NCBI GenBank assembly: GCA_030142905.1
Contig: JASJOG010000177.1
Span: forward strand, 62,001-126,000
DNA length: 64,000 bases
Direction: 5' to 3'
Origin: Heliopora coerulea
Lineage: Eukaryota; Cnidaria; Anthozoa; Scleralcyonacea; Helioporidae
The notes under the pieces were generated by a model. That model worked only from the letters and a program-made list of their open reading frames with translations, did no database searches and was not told where the DNA came from. This document shows, in pieces, positions 11,181-20,885 of the stretch (positions within the stretch are counted from its first letter, which is position 1; the number at the start of each line of letters is the position of its first letter). The translations under genes and the position numbers were made by a program.

Positions 11181-11389
11181 TCGGAAATTTCGAAATTCCC
11201 AAGATCAGGCCAACCCCCCGGATTTCATAAAATATCCGTAGGCCTCCCCCATACTGACATCGTCACCATTGGTTGGTGGCCATGGCACGAAAAGACGGCT
11301 GACTCAGGTGGGCTGCAACCTAGATTTGACAACGTATTATTATTGAAGACGTCTTTGATTCACAACTGCTTGATTTCAACTCCGATTAT

Positions 11390-11878
11390 ACTTTCCCGTC
11401 TTTCCATCATAAATTTTTACAGGTAAAACATAAATTGTCAATCTTTACTTAATTTCTCGTTCCACATGGCACGTACATTTTAAATCACATTGTACATTCT
11501 TACTAACCTCCGACTAAGTTCCAAACCGACAATTTAGAATTACTTATCCCTCTAGTGATTTCAATAATAATGGTATCCCGCACAACACAACCTTGTCCCG
11601 AGAGCTTTCGCAATGAAAGCAATGGGAACAAAACTGTATCACACATGCTGAAGCAAATCTTAGCTTGAATATTTCTTCATGATTCGTACCTTGAGGTGTG
11701 TTCCTTGAATGCCAACCTAAGCTCTGTTCCTCTCTCTCTTTTAACCGCTCTATCCATTTCCGTTTCCCATACATCTTGTAATATAACAACTACTTTATAT
11801 CTCTAAACTTGTAAATAAAATACCCGTTTCATTTATTCATACTCTGATGATGTTGCGAGACGCAACGAAACGTTAGTC
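11390..11878 (+). mobile_element. Penelope-like 3'-region remnant with hammerhead
   Basis: A non-coding stretch ending in a hammerhead motif, as at the 3' ends of the GIY-YIG elements at 14.6-16.3 kb. No coding part remains next to it. Confidence 0.45.
11841..11877 (+). ncRNA. Hammerhead ribozyme, minimal Penelope type
   Basis: ACT, the core CTGATGA (11844-11850), stem II GTTGC-GAGAC-GCAAC, GAAA (11867-11870), the palindromic ACGT, then T and AGT. Stem I is only ACT/AGT, and the cleavage triplet would be GTT rather than GTC. The layout is the same as at 14705 and 16138. Stem III without a loop implies activity only as a dimer. Confidence 0.65.
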
Positions 11879-11985
11879 CTGTTAATAAACTTATTTCTTT
11901 TACAAATCATGGCCTTATTGCGTGTACTTTGCTAGGCATTAATTTTTGTTCTGAAATTGAGATTCTCGCCTGGATCCTCGCTAGC

Positions 11986-11986
<1 letters not shown>

Positions 11987-12025
<39 letters not shown>

Positions 12026-12063
12026 TGATGAGGCCCAGTAGGCCGAAACGGTTCCGTCTGTAG

Positions 12064-12101
<38 letters not shown>
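11987..12101 (+). ncRNA. Hammerhead ribozyme embedded in a (TA)n tract
   Basis: Core CTGATGA at 12025-12031, stem II GGCC-CAGTA-GGCC, GAAA at 12045-12048, stem III ACGG-TT-CCGT, cleavage after GTC at 12058. Stem I begins with TGTA paired to TATA and can extend through the (TA)n arrays on both sides (to about 11987 and 12101), giving a very long stem I. All catalytic positions are intact. Confidence 0.8.
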
Positions 12102-12110
<9 letters not shown>

Positions 12111-12464
12111 CATATATCAAAATTGAAAAGTTGCAAGTTTGAAACGTAAACAAAGTAAAAACTCGAAATATAAAAGCTGTATGGTATATTAAGCTTTTAT
12201 ATATTCTAACTGAAACCTCTGCGACTCTTTCACAAAGCCTCCTCGATAAAGAAAATTGATAAACAAAACTAATACTGTTTTCGCTGGAAATTCCCTAGAT
12301 TTAACTGAATTTTCCAGAAATTTCCCCAGGTCTCTAGTTACACCACAAATTCCCCAGATCCAGGGAAAATTCCCTAGCAGTGGCAACACTGTTGAGCTCC
12401 CGAGACTCAGATGGCGAGCTATGGCGCAAGTTCAATCAGGTAAATGTTATGCGTGTCGGGGTTT

Positions 12465-12525
12465 CGAATATCATGGATGATAGATGGACGTTCGTTAAGT
12501 TCGTATCCCCGGGAAGACGATTTCT
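12465..12525 (-). repeat. SINE fragment
   Basis: Shares ATCATGGATGATAGATGGAC and the following body with the SINE at 11055. The tRNA-like promoter part is missing. Confidence 0.5.
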
Positions 12526-12924
12526 AATGCATTAATCATTCATGATATTCCCTAGCTCCCACATGCGTAAAGTTATCTCAGATTCCAAATTGATTAATAA
12601 AACATCAGTTCTAATCATTGCTGTTTCATTAATTAGTTCTGTAAGCATATTGTATGACACCGATGCTAGCTAGCATCCGCAATGAGTTCTGAATGGTAAA
12701 AATGTTTCGTTATTATTTTTCTTGACTTTGAAAGTTACTTCTTAGAAGCAATTTTATATATTTATACGGAACGGCCACTTATTTTTTACTGTAGGCATAC
12801 ATATATATACATATATACAAGTATATACATATATACAAGTATGTGTTTAATTATATATACATATAATTGTACAAATGACATTTCGATGAAAAACTGATTT
12901 GTTTTACATTTTCTAACTCACCAG

Positions 12925-13015
12925 GAATACTGACGGCAGTTCTGGCTACGTACCAGCTCTCACTCGTACTTCAGCTCTAGGGAAACTAGAACCTGTAAGT
13001 CGTGGACCAGTGTAA
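12925..13015 (+). CDS. Candidate terminal receptor exon
   Basis: After ttctaactcaccag the frame continues from 10815 and gives NTDGSSGYVPALTRTS and LGKLEPVSRGPV before TAA (13013-13015). Support is the exact phase match with the exon at 10606 and the similar Ser-rich style. The link to the receptor exon at 8104 is not shown. Confidence 0.45.
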
Positions 13016-14614
13016 AAGAAATACGCAGTCGTGAAGACTCTCCCCCAGGTGCACGACGGAGAAGGTGCAAACTATCCAACCCATAGTCTCAGTTCTAGCA
13101 CAAGTAATGCAAATACTATTCAAAACAGCTCATGCCCTGCGGTGCTAACGGATGAAGACATGGAGGAAGACATGGTTTGAGAAATAAACAATGTTTTTGC
13201 TAAAAGGATGATTTTACTCTATTCAGTGTTAAAGCAGCAAAACGTCATTGTACTTCTAATGGAATTCACAGGAGCAATGTGTCTGTCATCAATATTTCTG
13301 AAATCTTAGTGAACACCACAACCCTTTTCAGTTGTTTTTATAATTTTTTGACATGTTTCGAAAGTAACACAGCAGACTGGAAAACGTTGTGCTGTTCATT
13401 TAAATTATAGGCTAATACATCCTGAAAAGACCATTTCTGAACTTTAAGTTTCAGAGTTCGGCAGGATTTGAAATCCTGACCCATGATCCGGCCTGGTGTG
13501 TTCAGGTGTCATGAAGTTTGGATGAGCCATCGAGAGGGCTGATAGCGCAAGTGGACGAGTTGTCTGTTTGTAGCTGTCATGAAGTGTTTGACGAGTATAA
13601 GACTCGACAAAACGTCAGATTGGGTAGTAAATCGTGGGCACATCAGGTATAACTGTGAGTACACACGAGTGGCAGCATGATCGTTAATTTGATGATGAAA
13701 TCGCTGCGGAATATCTAATCGTTGAGTCTCGCCAGAGTTGGAGAAATCGCACCATACCAAAAGTAGCAAAATCTACAGGAATAGAATGGTGAAAGGTTGG
13801 TCAGAAAGTTGATTTGGACATTTTGGAACATCAGTTTTAGTAACCCTACCTTTTGTATTGGTGTCACGGAGTAAAAAAGAAAAGCACAGAGTTTTCATGT
13901 TGACCTGCTACCTAGCCATGCACGCTACCATGCTTGACCCCCATCTAAGAGTGTTTTATGGTTTCTGCCTTGCACAACAATGTTTGCTGAGAATTATTCT
14001 CATGTCTCCCATGTTTTCCTTTGCAGTTGTGATCTTCAAATCCGACCTTTAAAGAGTTATCAAGTATGCTGAATTCCAAGAAGGAACGAAACGAAGTATT
14101 GCGTGAGATTTAACAATCATTAAGTTGAACTTGTTTTCAACAGTTTTTAAGTTCCCTTAGATTATTATGGGAAAAGAAAGGAATGGATAGAGAACAAACA
14201 ACAAAATATCGTTTGTTTCTTCATTAACATATTTTTTTATTTTTCATGCAGATGCATAGTTAAATGTAATTCAATGTTGGGAACCTGCTAGTGAATTATC
14301 TCATACGATCCATTCCAAAGTTATAAGTTGAATATGACAAAAGCAAGCAGTTTTTGTGGCCATGTATGGGATATTGTCACAGAAAGATAATGAGCATGAA
14401 AATACAAGTGCTGGGGAGTCTGAGATTGCCCCATTTTGATGGGAAGAAAGGAAAATCTGGAGCGGGGTCACAGTTTCTCCAGTCTCCTCTGTCCCCCTCG
14501 GATTGTGATGCTGCGCGGGATTACACAAGGCGGAAGTCTTGTAGTTTTTTAACCAACAATGTTGTGTACAGCGTCTATGTACAGTATGCGCATTGTTCTT
14601 AAATATCTTGGGCT
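13016..14614. other. No gene recognised
   Basis: AT-rich, scattered short open frames without recognisable domains. I see no complete repeat family here. Confidence 0.4.
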
Positions 14615-14704
14615 ATCGTAACAAAAAGATCAGAGCCCAGCTCAGAATTCTTAGGTGTATCGCCATAGTGAAATAGGCAAGTCAAAAAGTATTAAAACAT
14701 ATTT

Positions 14705-14741
14705 ACTGACGTTTCGTTGCCTCGTGCAACATCTTCAGAGT
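14705..14741 (-). ncRNA. Hammerhead ribozyme, minimal Penelope type
   Basis: On the - strand: ACT, CTGAAGA, stem II GTTGC-ACGAG-GCAAC, GAAA, ACGT, C, AGT. Stem I is ACT/AGT, stem III is the four-base palindrome ACGT, and the cleavage site is GTC. It lies about 0.4 kb after the GIY-YIG coding region, on the same strand. Confidence 0.75.
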
Positions 14742-14862
14742 GTAGGTTTACAGAGACGAGAAAAAACTATATATATGTTACATATTGGAATAATTAGACG
14801 ACTAACCATTAGAAAACTGGGAGACGTAACAGGAAGTGACACGCATACGGAAGAGGACAGCA

Positions 14863-15668
14863 TTAGAATAGAGAAAGAGGTGTGGAAGAGATATTTTCGT
14901 TGAGAGACGGCTTGTATTTAGAAATAAGTAAACTCTCACGAATGAGGAGTTCAAAGTTAGAGGAAGACCTGCAGGAAGAAATAATGGAAAAATCGTTGGG
15001 AGAAATGGCGTGATTAGTCTGGCGAGTATGAGCCTGGATACTGGAAGTAGGAAACGAAGTGGTTGCTCGTTTCTTACCCGTCAAAGCGAAACCCCCATGT
15101 GTTCTGAGATATGCGTGTGTAAGTGGCGCCTTGTTTGGCCCAAATACAATGCTCCGCAGCATTGACACGTATATTTGTAGACAACACGCGATCTCATTAA
15201 CATGGGGGTCCGGTCCTTGAAAGGGAAGAAACCAGACAACCATCTTCCAGACTGAAAAATAAAACGCAAAGTAACTTGTGGGAAAGCAGATGAACATAGT
15301 TTAGAGACCTGTGTTCGAATCTGGAGAGCATGTGATCCTGTGAAAGAAAGCTTAAAATAAATGATATTTTTCGGAAGAGAATCAGAATCTTTTGTGGGGG
15401 GACAAAACAGACGATCAAGAAAAAGACGGATGCAGCGATCAAGAAAAATCTCAGGATAACCATTCCTAAGCAATAATTTCTTAAGTTTAAGAACTTCAGC
15501 GTGAAAGTGGTGAAAGGAAGAGCATATTTTAAAGTAGCGATCAAGTAGAGTATAGACGAGACCACGCTTATACGATAACGGAACAAAACTATCAAAACTA
15601 GTGAATAAACCGGTAAAAGTAGGTTTCCGATAAACCGAAGTTGAAAAACCATCAGAACGATCAATCAA
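14863..15668 (-). pseudogene. Penelope-like ORF remnant: RT C-terminal part and GIY-YIG
   Basis: A - strand frame (15668-15081) runs through the region after the RT (SYKRGLVYTLLDRYFKIC) into a GIY-YIG nuclease: VVYKYTCQCCGALYLGQTRR with the ISEH motif. It ends after GVSL. The rest of the domain is in another frame (15297-14863): TGKKRATTSFP, ISPNDFSII, ELLIRESLLISKYKPSLNEN. The enzyme would nick DNA for target-primed insertion. The RT catalytic domain itself is missing, so this is a truncated and frame-broken copy. Confidence 0.75.
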
Positions 15669-15689
15669 AGAACGATCAAAAATGAGATC

Positions 15690-16016
15690 GCGTGTTGTCT
15701 ACAAATATACGTGTCAATGCTGCGGAGCATTGTATTTGGGCCAAGCAAGGCGCCACTTACACACGCATATCTCAGAACACATGGGGGTTTCGCTTTGACG
15801 GGTAAGAAACGAGCAACCACTTCGTTTCCTACTTCCAGTATCCAGGCTCATACTCGCCAGACTAATCACGCCATTTCTCCCAACGATTTTTCCATTATTT
15901 CTTCCTGCAGGTCTTCCTCTAACTTTGAACTCCTCATTCGTGAGAGTTTACTTATTTCTAAATACAAGCCGTCTCTCAACGAAAATATCTCTTCCACACC
16001 TCTTTCTCTATTCTAA
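15690..16016 (+). pseudogene. GIY-YIG remnant in the inverted arm
   Basis: Inverse copy of the GIY-YIG region in the other arm. One frame gives VVYKYTCQCC and YLGQARRHLHTHISEH, the next gives the C-terminal ISPNDFSII and LISKYKPSLNEN. One substitution (T to A in GQTRR) separates it from the - strand copy in this motif. No reverse transcriptase is attached. Confidence 0.7.
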
Positions 16017-16137
16017 TGCTGTCCTCTTCCGTATGCGTGTCACTTCCTGTTACGTCTCCCAGTTTTCTAATGGTTAGTCGTCTAATTATTCCAATATGTA
16101 ACATATATATAGTTTTTTCTCGTCTCTGTAAACCTAC

Positions 16138-16174
16138 ACTCTGAAGATGTTGCACGAGGCAACGAAACGTCAGT
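16138..16174 (+). ncRNA. Hammerhead ribozyme, minimal Penelope type
   Basis: Inverse twin of the ribozyme at 14705-14741: ACT, CTGAAGA (16141-16147), stem II GTTGC-ACGAG-GCAAC, GAAA (16164-16167), ACGT, C17 at 16171, AGT. It is identical in every core base. Confidence 0.75.
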
Positions 16175-16264
16175 AAATATGTTTTAATACTTTTTGACTT
16201 GCCTATTTCACTATGGCGATACACCTAAGAATTCTGAGCTGGGCTCTGATCTTTTTGTTACGAT

Positions 16265-17589
16265 TACGCTTTCCGCCCGGAAAATCAATAGCCAAGATTA
16301 TCTGGGGCTAATCACGTTACCTGAACAATTATAACAAAACAACGCCGACTGTTTTAAATCGCAATGTTTTGTTGGTGTGTCAAAATCTTTTATTCGACAT
16401 TTGGTTTTGGTCAGTTGTAGATGTATTTTTTTGTGTGACGTACTACCATAGATGGCCGGTAACAGTTTACCATCACTTAATAGCAATTTCATACGACGCT
16501 TGTCCCAAGTTTCCTTAGTCCTCAAACAGCCGTTTACGAAAAATGTCATTAGCTATGGCACGCCATAGTTTCCAGTTCAAGTTATTCAACAAGCATGCCG
16601 TGCACTTACGTTTACAGCATCCATATATCAAATTAAAATTTTATCATGTTCTCTTGTTTGTGTATTATTCAAAGTTGGAATAATAACTTAGTGCCCGGCG
16701 TTCTTTGCAGCCCCAGACTTTGTCATGGGTGAATTCTCTATTAACGTACTAACTTGAGAATGTCAAACTGTCTTACTGAGCGTTTCACTTAACCCCAAAG
16801 GTTCAGATAACAGTAGTCATGGTGTATTGTACAAACGATGATCAAAGATTGTTCGTCCTGGGGTATGCAAAGTTTTGTCAGGTCACAATTCCTGCTTTCG
16901 ATTTGCTCGCTAATGTAGCAATACGTCCTGAAAGTCCTAGTGAAATAATCGGATACATCAGGACGAACAATTGTCTACGACAGTCGTACCATGTAAATGG
17001 GTCCTTACGGAACACCAAGTGGGGGCTATGTTATCAAGTGAAAACTCTCTGTTTAAGAAACTGAAGAATAAACTGGAAAATTTGTAAAGTATGGAGGAAA
17101 TTGATGAGTCAGCGTATGTAAACTTTTGCTAGACACGGGTTTTGTTACATGTTTGCGAGGCGTAGAACTTTTCCATGACCAACATTTTGTTTTCAGTGAT
17201 TTATGAGTTTAAGATCCCGAAAGGTCGAGGAACTGATGAAACTGAAAGCTGAAATTTCTATTGTTTCGTGTTACGAACCTAACTGGAATTTTTAAATTTT
17301 CTTTACCAAATCTCTGGTTTTTTGCCTTCGAAGACTTAAAAAATTACCAAAGGTGAACTGATATGTCAGAGGGAAATTACAGGTTTACATATAAATTTCA
17401 CGCCTTCTGTTTTACCTCAGGCTTCATAGCTTGAGGAGAAAAAAAGAATTTCCATGAATAATTGAATCTGTTGAATGTTGAATCTTTGGCGTTATCTTTG
17501 AGTTGGGTCGTCTTGAATGTATTTTCAAGACATTTATAACATTGATTTTATACTGATGAGTTCAATTTGATGAGATGAATATTACATAC
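16265..17589. other. No gene recognised
   Basis: No supported coding region or repeat family. The open frames are short and without domains. Confidence 0.4.
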
Positions 17590-17760
17590 AATCTGCATGC
17601 GGGAGCTTGGTGATATCACGGACGATATATGCTCGTTTGTAAAGTTCACGTCGCAAAAGAACTATTTCTGACCCCCAGGCGGGGATTGATCCTGCAACCT
17701 CGTGATGGCCGGTGAGAAGTTGTAACCACTGAGCTACCGAAACTAAAATGATGGGCTAAG
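17590..17760 (-). repeat. tRNA-derived SINE
   Basis: The - strand shows TAGCTCAGTGGTTAC (A-box-like) and a degraded B box, GGATCAATCCCC, followed by the shared body with CAGAAATAG and TTTACAAACGAGCATAT. It is the first of four SINE copies packed in about 0.7 kb. Confidence 0.65.
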
Positions 17761-17804
17761 GTGCAAGTTCGATGTATGTGCACCTATGCGGCAAGCATGA
17801 TCTG

Positions 17805-17935
17805 TTAATGATGTCCAATGAGATGAATATTCATAGATGTTCGTTGGGCGTCTGTCAAACTCAAATTAACCTCAGAGGAACGACTTCTGAGCCCCAGACG
17901 GAGATCGAACCCGTGACCTTCGATTTTCTACGAAA
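17805..17935 (-). repeat. tRNA-derived SINE, truncated
   Basis: The - strand B box GGGTTCGATCTCC and the body CAGAAGTCGTTCCTCTGAGG match the neighbouring copies. The A-box half is lost or replaced by unrelated sequence. Confidence 0.6.
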
Positions 17936-17984
17936 GTTGTGACCTCCACAAGCTTCGCTGGGACTTCCACCTTGGCTCACCATC

Positions 17985-18125
17985 TGAGTCTCGTAGCTCA
18001 ATGGTTAGGCCCTCTCACTGATCATCAGAAGGTGGCGGGTTCGATCCCCGTTTGGAGCTGAGAAATCGTTTGACGAAAGTTCATCTATAATCCGTGATAC
18101 CCCCAAGCTCTCACGTTTGTAACAT
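17985..18125 (+). repeat. tRNA-derived SINE
   Basis: CGTAGCTCAATGGTTAGG (A box, about 17993-18010) and GCGGGTTCGATCCCCG (B box) in tRNA-like spacing, followed by the GAGCTGAGAAATCG body. The orientation is opposite to the two copies on its left. Confidence 0.75.
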
Positions 18126-18177
18126 ACGAGTTGTGATTACCACTGATGATATATCGTGTCTATTACCTAGGCAGTAC

Positions 18178-18275
18178 ACAGCTAGCTCAATGGTTGGAGC
18201 ACCTCGCCGATCATCAGGAGCTTACGGGTTCGATTCCCGTCTGGGGCTGAGGAATCATTATCCTCGGAAATAAGC
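18178..18275 (+). repeat. tRNA-derived SINE
   Basis: CTAGCTCAATGGTTGGAGC and ACGGGTTCGATTCCCGTC in tRNA-like spacing, then GGGGCTGAGGAATCATTATC. The internal polymerase III promoter is well preserved. Confidence 0.75.
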
Positions 18276-18447
18276 TTTGGGAACGTACACATATCGTTAA
18301 ATTTAATGTCGCTCGTTCCCAATTGCTGGTCAAAAACCATGACCAGCCGACAACTTCAAAAAGTATAAAATAAAACATATTCCGAAGAATAAAGTCATCT
18401 TGAGAACTCAAGATATGAGTCAATGCAAGATAAAACTATTGTTGAAA

Positions 18448-18488
18448 CTGTGATATTTCGACTTTATTCCAAAGTCATCTTCAGACAG
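18448..18488 (-). ncRNA. Hammerhead ribozyme after a GIY-YIG ORF
   Basis: On the - strand: stem I CTGT/ACAG, core CTGAAGA (18484-18478), stem II GACTTT-GGAAT-AAAGTC, GAAA, the palindromic ATAT as stem III, and cleavage triplet ATC. It lies 210 bp downstream of the Penelope ORF at 18698 on the same strand, the position expected of a Penelope 3' ribozyme. Confidence 0.8.
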
Positions 18489-18697
18489 AATGATAATTAC
18501 AAAAACATGCCAGAGTCTATATACAGGAGGTGTGATGACATCATCGAGACAGAATTAGGAACACTACCGGTAATCCCTAATTTACATGCTGAGATGTTGA
18601 GATGCTAAGTGCCAATTAGAAGTTCTCACCACCATTAATAAAGCGGTTGAGCGTGAATAGAACAATTGGGCTAACTGATAACAAGTGTGCATAATAT

Positions 18698-19339
18698 CTA
18701 ATTAAAAAGGTTGAGTTCTTTGCTAGCTTTGAGCCCAGAATTAAGCTCAGGTGTATTAAACTTAATGTGGAGTGCTTCAATTATTAGAAGTTTATTGGTG
18801 TTAGTAGACTTACTCGTATAAAGAATTTTATAGTTATTAAAGATTAAATTTTTAATGGAGGTAGATGTGTTAGAAGAAAAGGGAAGGTCATTTAGTCGGT
18901 CGTACTGGTCGTATAAGTCATTAATGAAGTGAGCGTGTTCACATTCGAGAAAGTGTTGGGCAACTGCACTGGTGTTATGTTGAGTAGAATGTTCGGAAAG
19001 GCGTTTGTGAAGACAACGGTCGGTTTTACCTATATATGTTTTGTTGCAGCCAGGACAAGTAATTTGATAGACGACATTACTGCGAGACATTTCCGGAATC
19101 TTATCTTTGTTAGAAATAAAATAGGAGACTTTTTTCGTGTCATAAATAACGATAAATTTAACGAGTTGATTGAGATGACGCCGAATTTTCGAAATGCATG
19201 ATTTAATTAGATTTTCACTTTGTTTACCAAGGAAAGGAATACGTATCCAAATTTTGGGTAAATTATCATCATCGCAAGACCTATTCGTTTTAATTGTAGA
19301 AGCGTTGTATTTTATTTTATGCTGGTCAAAAATAAGCAA
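18698..19339 (-). CDS. Penelope-like GIY-YIG endonuclease, 5'-truncated ORF
   Basis: An open frame of 213 residues. Residues 1-80 match the region after the RT in Penelope-like elements (IWIRIPFLGKQSENLI, with the IRRHLN segment). The GIY-YIG domain follows, with NVVYQITCPGCNKTYIGKTD (about 87-106), KRLSEH, and the late HFLECEH and LLIIEALHIKFNTPELN segments. The zinc-binding Cys pair precedes the catalytic Tyr-Ile-Gly. The RT domain is absent, so the copy is 5' truncated although this part has no stop. Confidence 0.75.
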   Translation of the reverse strand: MLIFDQHKIKYNASTIKTNRSCDDDNLPKIWIRIPFLGKQSENLIKSCISKIRRHLNQLVKFIVIYDTKKVSYFISNKDKIPEMSRSNVVYQITCPGCNKTYIGKTDRCLHKRLSEHSTQHNTSAVAQHFLECEHAHFINDLYDQYDRLNDLPFSSNTSTSIKNLIFNNYKILYTSKSTNTNKLLIIEALHIKFNTPELNSGLKASKELNLFN

Positions 19340-20137
19340 ATTTTAAAAAAATTTTCGACGTCACACTTAAAATACTCCACAAGAGTACAGCAAGCGCAAG
19401 TGCGCGCACAAGTGCCAGCAAACGTTACACGTGAACCAGGGTACCATTTCAACACAACGTTCGTTTGTTGATTTGTCTAGCCTGAAGTAATTTTTTGCCC
19501 GTGTGTTTATGTCATCCCTTGAGGTCCATCCACACCATGCCGTTGTTGCATAAGATTCTGTCTTGGCATATGCGAGTATCTTTCAAGGACCCAATTCCTG
19601 TTCAGGATTCGTTCACGAATGCTCGAATACGCGCTGCAGAGACTTGCGAGTGAGCTGTATATCGACGAACGTACCGTGTATCAGCTTTAGGAGTACCATG
19701 TTTGTCTTTGCTGTTTCTTATTCTTTCCCTTGCATCTGTTTTACTTCGTTAACCAGGCCTTACAGTGTTCCGTTCGATTGGCTGTCTTTTTAGTTCAACA
19801 TTTTCTCAATGAAGCGATAAATGAACAATCCCACTGATAATATCCAAGTGACACTCCATGTTGATAGCTTATCAAAAGATATTATATGTAAAACAGGAAT
19901 ATAAAACAGATTTATTTAAATTTATTTAAACAAATCTGTTTAACATAAACTTACTTAAATTTTTTAAACAAATTTAACATAAGTTTACTTAAATTTATTT
20001 ATTATAACCAAGATCTACGTTGACTTGAGATAGGCTCGATTTCATGTCGTCGAGTGTAAACGCCTAATAGTCCTTGAATATACCTTCCCTTTATTGGCAC
20101 TGCCATTATTATCAAAACAACCAGTTAGCATGCTCTC
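19340..20137. other. No gene recognised
   Basis: Non-coding as far as I can see. A short duplication of TTATTTAAATTTATTTAAACAAATCTG-type units lies at about 19905-20000. Confidence 0.4.
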
Positions 20138-20140
20138 GGC

Positions 20141-20181
<41 letters not shown>
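20141..20181. repeat. (AAT)n microsatellite
   Basis: An uninterrupted run of AAT units about 40 bp long. Confidence 0.9.
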
Positions 20182-20182
<1 letters not shown>

Positions 20183-20209
20183 TACGAATATTTACGCAGG
20201 ATAACCGAT

Positions 20210-20310
20210 CAGTACAAATGTACTGTTATCATTTGGGTCCTGTAATCAATTGACAGAGCACTGCATTAGATTCGCCGATCCCCCGGTTCTATTCCCATTT
20301 GCAAGCCCAA
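20210..20310 (+). repeat. Possible tRNA-related SINE fragment
   Basis: A B-box-like GGTTCTATTCC follows a tRNA-like TTGACAGAGCACTGC stretch. The A box is weak, so this could be chance similarity. Confidence 0.35.
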
Positions 20311-20799
20311 TTGGTTGATTCTGATGGTTCGTTAGATTTTACCTGCTGAGTGATTATACATACCCTGATTAGCACCAGACGATTTTACTCGTCAAAGGAA
20401 GAGCTTCTGCCGAAGCAGTCGTCCCTTTCGTAAACGGTCTGCTCCTTTCCAAATGGTTTTTGCAATCCCAATGTTTTTGCGTTCCCCAAGTGTACCCCCT
20501 GCACCCTGACTTCATCAAGTCACATAAACAAGAAACAACTCAAAATTGTTCACCTGTTTTCTTTCCTTGACTTTAAATTCAACAACGGACTATCTGATCT
20601 AAACCCAAACCGAAATCCTAATCTAACTGTCCCAGTAGCGGGTTTCCCGCCTCGCTTACACCTTAACTTGACCACCAGTCGCTTTAGTTTATTATTCCAA
20701 TTTTAACATTTTGACTATACGAAAGCTCGAAGAAAATCAAACACTAGCGTAAAAAGAACACATTGATTGCAAAGAAAATAAAATAAATAGAAAAACTTG

Positions 20800-20885
20800 G
20801 ATTCACTACGGATTCGAACCCTCTTGGCACCTACCGTGATTGGGCGCACAAACCACTAAGCTAGGCTCTGCAGGCTCCGTCGGAC
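20800..20885 (-). repeat. tRNA-derived sequence (SINE or tRNA pseudogene)
   Basis: On the - strand TAGCTTAGTGGTTTGTGCG matches an A box and GGGTTCGAATCC a B box at normal tRNA spacing. The acceptor ends do not pair well, so a working tRNA is unlikely. The family differs from the SINEs at 17.6-18.3 kb. Confidence 0.6.

Larger units (their letters stand above)
14615..16264. mobile_element. Inverted Penelope-like element pair (GIY-YIG type)
   Basis: The outer arms, 14615-15199 and 15681-16264, are inverse copies of about 585 bp with few mismatches. Each arm holds a GIY-YIG endonuclease C-terminus, a 3' untranslated region and one hammerhead ribozyme pointing outward. The middle (15200-15680) is single-copy Penelope ORF on the - strand. 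The same reading-frame break after GVSL is present in both arms, so the mutation predates the duplication. Confidence 0.8.

Noticed and set aside
17993..18062. Functional tRNA gene
   Set aside because: The boxes fit, but the cloverleaf ends pair poorly and the sequence continues into a body shared with other SINE copies.
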